A stretch of 64,000 nt of DNA from JAJZQZ01 sp963790415 (GTDB lineage Bacteria; Actinomycetota; Thermoleophilia; RBG-16-64-13). The stretch spans positions 62,001 to 126,000 of the forward strand of contig CAWBOK010000003.1 in assembly GCA_963790415.1 (NCBI GenBank), given 5' to 3'. Each line of letters begins with the position of its first letter. The stretch's first letter is position 1. The notes under the pieces are model-generated. The model had not been told where the DNA came from and did no database searches. It saw only the letters and a list, made by a program, of their open reading frames with translations. This document shows, piece after piece, positions 27,290 through 35,704 of this stretch. The position numbers and the translations under genes were made by a program.

Positions 27290-28254
27290 CCTCAGCGGCG
27301 TGCGCCTCGCGTTCCCAAGCAGTACGTCGCTCCAAGCGCCTGTGATCAAGTATGCCGATCGCCCAGTTGAGGGGAGTGTCGACGCCGTACTCCTCGCCCC
27401 GCTCCACCACGGCCAGGTTGAGCGTGTCGATCTCGGTGCGCCGCCCCGCCTCGATATCCTGCAGCATGGAGATCTTGTTGTCGCCCACTCCGGACAGCGC
27501 GCGGATGGCGAAATCGCCGGCGATGCTCGAGCTCGGCGAACTCGAAGCCCTGGGCGCGAGCCACCTCGGCCGTCTCCTCAGCCAGCGCCCGGATCAGCTC
27601 GTTGGTGGGCTCGAACTCCACCAGCTGCCGGCCGGTGAAGCCCGTGAGCGCCGCCACCGCGTTGCACGAGATGTTCGCCAGCAGCTTGCGCCACAGCGGG
27701 ATGCGCACGTCGCCATGGATCAGATGCGTCTCGAAACCCGACGGCGTTGAACACCTCCGACCAGTCGCTCCACGCCGGGATCGTCTTGCCCGTCGTACCG
27801 ACCGATGTAGATGCCACCCACGCCGCCGTTGTACTTGATCAAGGTGTGGCTCAAAGGCATGGCGCTGTGCGCCGTCACGCCGCCGATGACCTTCTCGCGG
27901 CCCACCGATCTCGGCTATGCGCTGCAGGTTCTTCAGCCCGTTCTGCACCGAGAGCACGTACGTGTCGGGCCCGACCATGGGCACGCACATCTTCGCCGCC
28001 GACGCCGTGTGGTAGCCCTTCACCGAGATCTGCACCAGGTCGACGAACGCCCACTTCGGACGGATCGGTGGTGGCCTTGATGGCACAGCGTCATCCTGCT
28101 GAGATCGGGCATGATCAGAGTGAGACCGTCACGCTTGATCGCGTCGATCTTGGCGGCGTCGACGTCGACGAGCGTGACGTCGAACCCGGCATTCGCCAGG
28201 AGGAACACCGAACGTGCCCCCCAAGGCACCTGCCCCCATGATGGCGATCTTCAT
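27290..28254 (-). CDS. Ketopantoate reductase family (PanE/ApbA) oxidoreductase (several apparent frameshifts)
   Basis: Start ATG 28254 reads MKIAIMGAGALGGTFGVLLA, the nucleotide-binding GxGxxG of PanE. Later pieces are YVLSVQNGLKNLQRIAEIGG (the QNG motif), LWRKLLANISCNAVAALTGF (the catalytic Lys-Asn region) and GRRTEIDTLNLAVVERGEEY near the end. The 3' end near 27290 is uncertain because frames change around 27345. PanE reduces 2-dehydropantoate to pantoate for CoA synthesis, but family members act on other 2-keto or hydroxy acids. Its position between the hydratase and ligase genes suggests either CoA supply or a pathway-specific dehydrogenase. Function is not settled. Confidence 0.7.
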
Positions 28255-28279
28255 AGCGGAAGGCATGCGCACCGGCCTC

Positions 28280-29056
28280 CTACGCTTCTTTCCACACGGG
28301 CCGGCGCTTCTCGAGGAACGCCTGCAGACCCTCGTTGGCGTCCTCGGTGACCATCAGCTCGTTCACGTAGATCTCACCCGCGGCCTTGAGCGCTTCGTCG
28401 GCGCCGCGGCCGAGTCCGGCAAGGATGGCCTTCTTGGTGCAGCGTCAAGACCACACCGCTGTTCCTCGCCAGGCCGGTCAGGTAGCGCTCCGACGTCGGC
28501 GTCGAAGGACTCATCGGCATAGACGCGGTTGACCAGACCCAGCCGCTGAGCCTCCTCGGCGGAGTAGACGGCCCCGGTCAGGAGGATCTCGTTGGCCGCC
28601 TTCGCCCCCAGCATGGCCGGGTAGAGGGCCACGCCCAGGATCGGGAAGACCCCCACCTTGATCTCCGGCTGGCCGAAGGTGGCCTGGTCGGACGCCACCA
28701 CCAGGTCGCAGCACGCCGCCACCTCGCAGCCGCCTCCGAACGCCATCCTCTTCACCACAGCCACCGTCGGCTTCGGCGAGCGGTGCAGCCCCAGGCACAG
28801 CGTCGTCGAAGCTCTCCAGCATGTGCGCCATCTTCTCCGGGGTGTGGTCGGCCACGTCGACTCCCGCCGAGAACGCCTTGTCGCCCCCGGCCTGGAAGGC
28901 GATCACCTTGACGCGCGGCGTCGGCCTTCCAACCGACCGCAGGGCCTCGATGGCCTGCTCGATCACGGGGATGGTCAGCACGTTCACGGTGGGCTGTCGA
29001 GCATGAGGCGACCGACTCCGCCTGCCACCTCGATGCGAATAGCCGAATCACCACAT
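28280..29056 (-). CDS. dch: Cyclohexa-1,5-dienecarbonyl-CoA hydratase-like crotonase (several apparent frameshifts)
   Basis: A crotonase-fold enzyme of about 258 residues. Joined frames give IRIEVAGGVGRLML, VNVLTIPVIEQAIEALRSVG, KAFSAGVDVADHTPEKMAHM, AVVKRMAFGGGCEVAACCDL (oxyanion hole Gly), ATFGQPEIKVGVFPILG, and the end LQAFLEKRRPVWKEA with stop 28280-28282. The SAGVDVADHTPEKM and GQPEIKVGVFP segments are the pattern I associate with dienoyl-CoA hydratases (Dch/BamR) that add water to the product of benzoyl-CoA reductase. That matches the flanking reductase genes. Shifts lie near 28440, 28500, 28795 and 28995. A GAGGAG site precedes the start. Confidence 0.75.
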
Positions 29057-29196
29057 GTCTCCTCCTCGTCCTCGGTCCCTCGGATAGGCCGGAAAAGTGC
29101 GCCGGACCGGAGGTCGGAAGCGTGCAGGACCCGCTCGTAGCAGTCTGGCCGACCAGGCGCGATCGCGCCGGCCTGCCTCCGTGCGGCCGATCCGCT

Positions 29197-29966
29197 CTAG
29201 AATCCCAGTAGGTCACGCAACTCCACCGCCTTGCGCCGGCTGACGGGCACCCGGCTGCGGCGATCGTCCTTCATCACGAGCTCGTAGGTGCGGTTGAACA
29301 TGGGGACGACCTCGTCCACGTACTTCAGATTCACCAGGTACGCTCCGGTGCGTGCGGAAGAAGTTGGCCCCGGCCAGGCCCTGCTCGAGCTGGTCGAGCG
29401 AGCGGCGCCAGCGCCACGAACGAGTCGCTCGCCGGTGAAGACGTACACGGTCTCGCCCTCGACGCGTCAGGTAGGCGATGTCGCCGACGCCGACCAGGAC
29501 CATCTTGTGGCCCCGCCTGCGCGGTGACGTACTCCAGGGTGCGCGCTGTCCTTCGCCCCGGAGCGAGCTCCGCCCGACCTCCGGGCCGCGCCCGCCGACG
29601 CTTGCAGTTCCCACGCCCGCATGAGGGCCTTCTCGAGCCGGCCCTTGCTGATGGGCTTCAGCAGGTAGTCGGCCGCGCCCAGCTCGAAGGCCTTGGCCGC
29701 GTACTCCTCGTAGGCCGTGGTGAAGATCACGTACGGCGCCTTGGGCAGCTCGGCGAAGCGCTCCGCCGCCTCGACGCCGTCCATGCCCGGCATGCGGATG
29801 TCCAGGAACACGACGTCGTGCTCCACGGCCCGCAGCAGAGCTTCTCGGCCTCCATGGCGTTCGAGGCCTCGCCCACCAGTTCCACGCCTTCGACCTCACC
29901 CAGGAGGTCGCGCAGGTGGGCACGCGCCGGAGCCTCGTCGTCGACGATGAGCGCGCGCAGCCTCAT
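29197..29966 (-). CDS. LytTR-type response regulator (several apparent frameshifts)
   Basis: ATG 29966 begins MRLRALIVDDEAPARAHLRD (acidic pocket DD). Then come VVFLDIRMPGMDGVEAAERF with the phospho-acceptor Asp, IFTTAYEEYAAKAFELGAAD (switch Thr) and YLLKPISKGRL (Lys). The C-terminal LytTR DNA-binding domain includes YLVNLKYVDEVVPMFNRTYE and RVPVSRRKAVELRDLLGF. About 250 residues in all, the usual AlgR/LytR layout. It overlaps the sensor kinase stop in ATGA, so the two are a matched pair inside the benzoyl-CoA operon. LytTR proteins bind direct repeats; none was identified with confidence. Confidence 0.82.
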
Positions 29967-31204
29967 CGGCTCTTCCTCGCTCGCGAGCGGGCCGACTTCA
30001 CGATGGTGGGATTCACGGCACGGGGCTTCACGGACGCGCCGGACGCAGCGCAGGGCCAGCCGTCGGCTTCGCCGCACGAGGTGCTGTGCGGACGGCCGCT
30101 GCCTCGACGCGTCGCCGACATGGGCATGCGCCGGGCACCCGGATCTCGACCCGCGTGCCCCCCTCTGGCGGCGTCTTCACCGTGAGCCCGTACTCCGGAC
30201 CGAAGAGACCCTGCAGGCGCCGCTGCACGTTCTGCATGCCGATGCCGTGCCCGCTCTGTCCGCTGCGCCTCGCTCGAACCGCCGCGTCCAATCCCGGTCC
30301 ATCGTCCTGCACGGCCATGACCACGTCGTTCCCATCCACGTAGCTCTGGATCAACACGGTCGACGGTCCCACCCGGCTCGCTGACGCCGTGGGCCACGGC
30401 GTTCTCGACGATGGGCTGCAGCACGAGCGGCGGCACACGCGCTGAAAGCGCGACCGGCTCGTGGTCGCGCTCGATCCGGAGCCGCTCGCCGAACCGGTGC
30501 TGCTCGAAGCGCAGGTAGCTGTCCACGAAGTCGAGTTCCTCCTTGCAGGCTGACCAGGCCCCGGTGGCGCTTGAGGTTGCGGCGGAACAGCTCGGCGAAC
30601 TCCACCAAGCAGTTCCTCGGCGTGCACGCCATCCCGGCGGCAGTACGAGGCGATGGTGTTGAGCGTGTTGAACAGGAAGTGCGGGCTGATCTGCGCCTGC
30701 AAGGCCTGGAGTTCCGCCTGGGTGGCCAGCTTCTTCTGTATGTCGATCTCGGCCAGCTCCAGCTCGATGGAGAGCATGCGGGCCAGACCGTCGGCGAACT
30801 CGATCTCCTGCTGGGAGAAGGGGATGTCGTCTGTGTTGTAGAACTTGAGGCATCCCGCGATGTGCGTGTGCGCGCGCAACGGGGCCACGATGGCCGCGCG
30901 CAGCGGACACCCTTCCACCGGACATCCGATCTGATCCTGCGCCGTGCACCGCACGCACGTTGCCCGTGCTGAGAGTCTCGATGGTGAGATCGGTCAGGAT
31001 CGGCCGCCCCACCACGTGATGGTCGGCGCCCGCCCCCACGAACGCGAGGATCTTGTCGGATCGGAGATCGCCACCGCCGACACCCCCACCACCTCGTAGA
31101 GGGCCTGGCACGCCGCAGCCGGCGCTGTCGAAATCGAGACCCTCGCGCAGGTGGGGGAGCGTCAGGTTGACGATCGTAAAGACGGCTTCGGAGCCGATGT
31201 TCAC
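29963..31204 (-). CDS. LytS-type sensor histidine kinase with GAF domain (multiple apparent frameshifts)
   Basis: About 410 residues. The N-terminal GAF sensor has the Cys-rich IGCPVEGCPLRAAIVAPLRA motif common in soluble LytS-like kinases. The His kinase core follows: QALQAQISPHFLFNTLNTIA, where His is the phospho-donor, then FEQHRFGERLRIERDHEPVA, LVLQPIVENAVAHGVSE (N box) and DGPGLDAAVRA / GHGIGMQNVQRRLQGLFGPE (G boxes). No membrane segments are seen, so it probably senses a cytoplasmic signal. Shifts occur near 30010-30135, 30370, 30540-30620, 30955 and 31060-31110. It overlaps the response regulator gene by 4 bp. Confidence 0.8.
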   Translation of the reverse strand: MNIGSEAVFTIVNLTLPHLREGLDFDSAGCGVPGPLRGGGGVGGGDLRSDKILAFVGAGADHHVVGRPILTDLTIETLSTGNVRAVHGAGSDRMSGGRVSAARGHRGPVARAHAHRGMPQVLQHRRHPLLPAGDRVRRRSGPHALHRAGAGRDRHTEEAGHPGGTPGLAGADQPALPVQHAQHHRLVLPPGWRARRGTAWWSSPSCSAATSSATGAWSACKEELDFVDSYLRFEQHRFGERLRIERDHEPVALSARVPPLVLQPIVENAVAHGVSEPGGTVDRVDPELRGWERRGHGRAGRWTGIGRGGSSEAQRTERARHRHAERAAAPAGSLRSGVRAHGEDAARGGHAGRDPGARRMPMSATRRGSGRPHSTSCGEADGWPCAASGASVKPRAVNPTIVKSARSRARKSR

Positions 31205-31237
31205 TACACGTTTGCACCCTCCGGAGCCCGAAGACTC

Positions 31238-31504
31238 CTATTCGCCGAACAGGTCTTCCTCCTCGAGCAGCGGGCCAGCAGCTACTCGGGTGAACAACAC
31301 GCCGGAGGCACCGTCGGCCCCGGGCACCGTGAAGCATTGGGTGCATGTTACCCCAGAGGCCACGTCGACCAAGCCCTCGATCCGCACCTCATACCCCAGG
31401 GACCGATAGTACTCGGCCGTCTCTTCCAGCCGTGCACCGGAGGCCGAGAACCGCTCTTCCCAGCCGTCGTCCAGCAACTGCTGCCTCAGTCCGGGGTCCA
31501 TCAC
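31238..31504 (-). CDS. Small hypothetical protein in the benzoyl-CoA operon
   Basis: 88 residues, acidic, not recognised. Its text runs from MMDPGLRQQLLDDGWEERFS to a CTQCF motif (two Cys) near residue 55, ending LLEEEDLFGE. Its start overlaps the stop of the preceding Fe-S protein (ATGA), and it ends 33 bp before the sensor kinase gene. The CxxC suggests metal or cluster binding, but nothing more can be said. Confidence 0.55.
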   Translation of the reverse strand: MMDPGLRQQLLDDGWEERFSASGARLEETAEYYRSLGYEVRIEGLVDVASGVTCTQCFTVPGADGASGVLFTRVAAGPLLEEEDLFGE

Positions 31505-32668
31505 CGGCCGTCTTCATCGTCGTCGCCGAAGACATCGCCGAGCACGTCGTTGCCCTCCGGCATACGTCCGTGCTCCTGCAGATGGCGGGCGAGCATCTCG
31601 CTCTCGCGCTGAGTGTACATCGGGTCCTCCTCGAACTGGAACGCGCAGGCTTCTCCCGCGAACGATCCCTCGAGGCCCGCGAGCAGAGCCGCGCGCAGAT
31701 CGATCACTCCCGAGATCGTGCAGCACTCGCCCATCGGCATCGAACAGGCGGAACACACCCTCCGTCGCCGGCACTTCCGCCTCGATGACTTCCGCTTTCA
31801 GGATCAGCCGATCCTCGGGGGGAAGAACGCGGGCCACGCAGGGTGGAGCGTTCGCGCCGCGTGGCGAGCCAGGTGGCACCGTTCTTGCCCACCGCGGTCA
31901 GAGCACCCGTGGGGCATACCATGACGCAGGCCCCGCAGAAGGTGCAGCCGGACGCGCGCAGATTGTCGGCCTTCGGCACGGCCACGTGGCGGCCCAGGTA
32001 TGATTGGGGCTTCCAAGCCTCTTCCTCGCCTGGTCGTAGACCCCTTGTTCCTGCTGCCAGCGCGGCACCCAGCAGGGTGTGCGTCTCGACGAGCACGAGG
32101 GCCGACCCCGCCTCCTCCAGCGTGTCGCAGGCAGCGACGCACCGCCCGCAGCCGATGCACAGGTCGAGGTCGCGCCGGATGTTGTGATCCACGGTCTCAC
32201 CGAGGCGACGATACGCAGTACGGGGGAGCAGTCTCGAGCGCTCCCACGAACGCCGCCACCTCGGCGATCTCGCAGCGGCCGAACTCGCCGCAGCACCGTT
32301 CCTCCGGCGGGTTGCCGTACATGCACTCTTCACGACTGCAGCCGTCGCGCCGCGGGCAGGTGAGGCACACGTGCGGATGGTCGCCCAAGATGGCCTTCAT
32401 CGACGAGGCCCGGAAGCCTCAGCGCCTCGGCATCGAGCGTGTCGATCACCATGCCCACGGCCACCGACGACCGAGCACGCCCGCCGGACGTCGCCGCCGA
32501 TCACCCTACGAAGCACAGACCACAGTCGCCCAGCGGCTCTAGGCCCGGATACGCGCAGAGCCGCGGGCACGTACGACGCCCGCACGGTCGCAGGCATCGA
32601 GGATGGACGCACCCGGCCGGCACCTCCACGGTCACGCCGTCGACGGTGAGTGCGATGGTCTCAGGCAC
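31501..32668 (-). CDS. NuoG/HoxU-like iron-sulfur electron-transfer protein (several apparent frameshifts)
   Basis: GTG 32668 begins a [2Fe-2S] domain (ETIALTVDGVTVEVPAG, then TCPRLCAYPGLEPLGDCGLC). A Cys-rich segment follows (HVCLTCPRRDGCSREECMYG, then CCGEFGRCEIAEV), then a two-cluster ferredoxin domain (LDLCIGCGRCVAACDTLEEA and ASGCTFCGACVMVCPTGALT). This is the order in the N-terminus of NuoG and in hydrogenase diaphorase subunits, but the protein stops after about 390 residues with an extra tail that includes GECCTISGVIDLRAALL. No molybdopterin domain is present. It probably carries electrons to or from the BcrA activator or an NAD(P)H module. Shifts near 31760-31860, 32035, 32225, 32400-32500 and 32600. 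Confidence 0.75.
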
Positions 32669-32675
32669 GGCGCAC

Positions 32676-33880
32676 CTACCAGCTGTGAGCTGATCGCCGC
32701 GGGCAGACACGCAGTCGTGCAGGGAGGCGTGTCGTAGCCCGCGGAAGGCTTGCAGCCCGCGCACTTCTCCTTGAGTTGCTTCCGCGCGGATCATCACTAT
32801 CGTGGCCACCTCGTCGTCGTAGTCGTCGGCTTCGATCACGAAGAGCGACCGCGGACACGCCTGCGACGCACCACCGGCCTCCGCACGCGATGCAGCGGTC
32901 GGTATCGATGGTGAGATAGTACTCCCCCGAGCCGTCCCGGTATCCGTAGTTGGCGATCATGCAGCCCACCCCGGCGGCCACCTCGGCCTTCTGCTCCTTC
33001 CTGAGCAGCGCGTGCGCGAAGAGCGCCGCTCCAAGCGCGCCCGCGATCTGCGGGTCGAGGTTCGTGTCGGCGGGCAGCTTGACGGCCTCGACACCGATCT
33101 TGCGCTCGATGCGCCGCACCACGCCCGAATTCTTGGCGATACCGCCGGTGATGAAGAAATCCTTCTCCACCCCGACGCGGTCGATGAGGCTCGCCACCCG
33201 CTCGGCCATGGCGGAACAGTACGCCGCCAGCACTCGGTTCACCGACCAGCCCGCCTTCAGAAGGGCGGTGGCTTCCGACTTCGCGAACACCGTGCACACG
33301 TTCGAGACGGGCTCGGGCTCGTCGTCGATCTCGAATGAGCGGGCGCCGATATCCTCGATCGGCACGCCCAGCGTGTCGGCGATGACTTCCATGCCGCGGC
33401 CGGTGCCGGCAGCGCACTTGTCGTTCATGATGAAGTTCTGGACCTTGCCCTTGTCGTCGCAGCGGATCACCTTGCAGTCCTGGCCGCCCATGTCGAGGAT
33501 CGTGCGCACGCCGGACCCGACCATGAAGTTGGCACCCCGAGCGTGACAGGCGATCTCGGTGATGGCCCGGTTGGCGAAGGGCACGTTGACCCGGCCGTAG
33601 CCGGTGCCGACCACGTAGTGCACGTCGTCCATGGTCATGCCGGTGCCCTCGAGCGCGCCGCCCAGCGCCTTCGTGGCGCTGTCGGGGCTGTTCGAACCGG
33701 TGCGGGTGGAGTGGAACGCGAACAGCCTGCCGTCGGTCAGCACCACCGCCTGCGAACTCACCGAGCCCACGTCGATGCCCACGGTGATGGCCGCCGGCGT
33801 CCTTCCAGTCGATCCCGTCGGCCCGCCAGACCTTCTCAGCTCCAGCGCCAGAACTCTTGCTTCTCCTCGGCTATGCCCGA
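32676..33880 (-). CDS. bcrA: Benzoyl-CoA reductase ATPase activator, BcrA/BzdQ-like, with C-terminal ferredoxin domain (apparent frameshifts)
   Basis: ASKHA-fold ATPase: ITVGIDVGSVSSQAVVLTDG (phosphate-1), GTGYGRVNVPFANRAITEIA, RTILDMGGQDCKVIRCDDKG (phosphate-2), NDKCAAGTGRGMEVIADTLG with a cluster Cys, VSNVCTVFAKSEATALLKAG with a second Cys, FFITGGIAKNSGVV (adenosine), QIAGALGAALFAHALL. Two subunits share one [4Fe-4S] cluster through these Cys. After residue ~300 it continues into YYLTIDTDRCIACGG and, in another frame, KEKCAGCKPSAGYDTPPCTT, so a ferredoxin domain is fused at the C-terminus. The N-terminus (EFWRWS, then KVWRADGIDWKDAGG) crosses two shifts near 33795-33835. The gene drives low-potential electrons into BcrBC. 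Confidence 0.85.
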
Positions 33881-34734
33881 TTCCTCTCTCTTTGGCCACA
33901 GGGGTGCTGTGCGAGCCGGGTGCCCATCGGCCAGGGCCGCGCCTGCGGGCGCGCCTTCGGCCGCTCTGTCCGCCGCGATCAAGGCCGCGCCGTACGCGCC
34001 CAGGTACTCCGGGTCGGGCAGCACGTGCAGCTCACCCACGCCTAGCGTGTCCTTGAGCGCCTTCGACGAAGCCCACGTTGTGGGCCACCCCGCCACCGAT
34101 GACCACGGCATCCTCCACACCGGCGCGCCGGACCATCGCCGACACCCGCCCCGCCATGGCGTCGTGCACCGCTTTGGCGATGTCCTTCTGAGCGGTGTTC
34201 GAGTGGATCAGGCTCACCACCTCCGACTCGGCGAACACCGTGCACTGGGCGTTCATGGGGATGGACTCGGTGGACTCCAGCGATATCTCGGCCGAAGCGG
34301 CTCAGGCTGACCTCCAGCGCCCGGCTCATGGCTTCGACGAACGCGCCCGCGCCGGCGGCGCACTTCTCGTTGGCGGCGAAGTCGACGACCTTGCCGCCCG
34401 CGTCGACCCGGATGGCCCGGGCCTCGTCGGCGCCCACGTCGATGATGGTGCGTGCCGCCGGCATGAGGGCGTGAGCACCCCTCGCGTCGGCGGCCACCTC
34501 GGTGACCAGGTGCTGCAGCGAACGGGATGGCTTTGCGGCCCACCCCGGTGGCGACCATGTAGTCGATGTCTTCGACCGCGACCCCGGCGGCCGCGGCACC
34601 TCGGCGACGCCGCTGCGCGCCGCCTCTTCCTGCTCGAACCCCGAGGGCACGGCCACTCTCGAGACCACCTCGCCATCCTTCAACACGACCACGTGGGTGT
34701 TCTTCGAACCGACGTCGATGCCGGCGACGATCAT
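33836..34734 (-). CDS. bcrD: Benzoyl-CoA reductase ATPase activator, BcrD/BzdP-like (apparent frameshifts)
   Basis: A shorter ASKHA ATPase, ~295 residues. ATG 34734 begins MIVAGIDVGSKNTHVVVLKD (phosphate-1). Then VATGVGRKAIPFAA in another frame, RTIIDVGADEARAIRVDAGG (phosphate-2), ANEKCAAGAGAFVEAMSRAL with a cluster Cys, NAQCTVFAESEVVSLIHSNT with the second Cys, AVVIGGGVAHNVGFVE (adenosine) and DPEYLGAYGAALIAADRA. Shifts lie near 34070, 34285, 34525 and 34605. It is the first gene of the operon, divergent from TetR, and its 3' end runs into the start of the BcrA-like gene. The two activators differ in length exactly as in known BcrA/BcrD or BzdQ/BzdP pairs. Confidence 0.85.
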
Positions 34735-34906
34735 CTGCGCTCCCCTACTGGATCGTGTCGTTGGAGCTCATTTCGGAACGAAGCCCACACGGGTGTGATG
34801 GGGACGACGCGCGCGCGACGTGGGCGATATGCCGGCCGCAGAACACCTGGCGGGCCGTCCTGTTCCGGCCGGTCGTCCTGGGCCCGCGCCCGCGCGGGCC
34901 GCATAA

Positions 34907-34930
34907 TTAATTGGTTGGCCGCTCAGTTAA
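34907..34930. promoter_or_regulatory. 24-bp palindrome in the bcr/TetR divergent region
   Basis: The segment has the symmetric form TTAAnTGnnnGGCCnnnCAnTTAA and lies in an AT-rich island in the 303-bp region between bcrD (34734) and the TetR gene (35037). It is a good candidate operator for the divergent TetR protein. Separately, GGTCGGTCAA at 35003-35012 lies 24 bp upstream of the TetR start and resembles a sequence upstream of the BadH-like operon. The remainder of 34735-35036 shows nothing else I can name. Confidence 0.5.
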
Positions 34931-35036
34931 TATGGAGTGTAGCCGGTGCCGGTGGGTTTGTAAAGGGGACGGCCGGGGCTCGTGCTATGCTACTGATTGT
35001 CTGGTCGGTCAACAAGGATTCGCGGGGAACACCAGC

Positions 35037-35704
35037 ATGGCGAGACCACGAAGCAAAGAAGACGCACGGCGGGATGAGATCGTCATCCGCCGCCCTGCGC
35101 CTTATCCTGGATACCGGCTACAACCAAGTGACCCTCGCCGACATCGCCGAGCAGGTGGGCGTGAGCAAGGGCCTCATCTCGTACTACTTCCCTCGGAAAG
35201 AGGACGTCTTCCTGGCCGTGCTGGAACAGATCGTAGGCCGCCTCACTGCGGATTTCGAGGGATTCTGCACGGCCGAGGTTCCCGCCCCCGAGAAGCTGAT
35301 GATGATCTTCAACAACCTCTTCGGGAACGAGAAACGGGCCCGTCGCTACTACACCGTCGTGATCGACTACATGGCTCAGGCCATCCGCGAGCGCCAGGTA
35401 CGCGAGTACACGCAGCTCATCTACGCATCCTACCGCACGTATATGGAACGGATCGTCGATGACGGCATGGCCAAAGGTGAGTTCCAGCCCGTCGACGCTC
35501 CCCGCGTGGTGTCGATGATCCTGGGCATGATGGAAGGCCTGGTGCTGCAATGGTTCTTCGACCCCAAGGGCTTCGACCTCGACGCCGCGTACGAGATGTG
35601 CGTGGATCTGATGAACACCTATCTGGCGCCCGAGGGTATGCGGGTCGACGGGCGGCCGCGCCTTCATGCCCGAGGGGTCACCCCCCCTCCTGGTCGAGGA
35701 CTAG
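35037..35704 (+). CDS. TetR/AcrR family transcriptional regulator (two apparent frameshifts)
   Basis: ATG 35037 starts MARPRSKEDARRDEIV, and after a +1 shift near 35087 continues AALRLILDTGYNQVTLADIA and GVSKGLISYYFPRKEDVFLA, the helix-turn-helix. The ligand-binding half (YYTVVIDYMAQAIRERQVRE ... MILGMMEGLVLQWFFDPKGF) follows. A second shift in a C-run near 35690 gives the natural end LLVED and a stop at 35702-35704, about 221 residues. It is divergent from the benzoyl-CoA reductase operon and most likely represses it until an acyl-CoA or aromatic ligand binds; that is inferred from position. Confidence 0.85.

Noticed and set aside
31238..34734. Class II (tungsten, BamBC-type) benzoyl-CoA reductase
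   Set aside because: The catalytic genes are BcrBC-like with ATPase activators; there is no aldehyde-oxidoreductase-like BamB, and the NuoG-like protein alone is not evidence for class II.
24306..35704. Programmed frameshifting as an explanation for the many frame changes
   Set aside because: The shifts are too many, occur in unrelated genes and at plain C/G runs, and lack slippery-site plus pseudoknot patterns.
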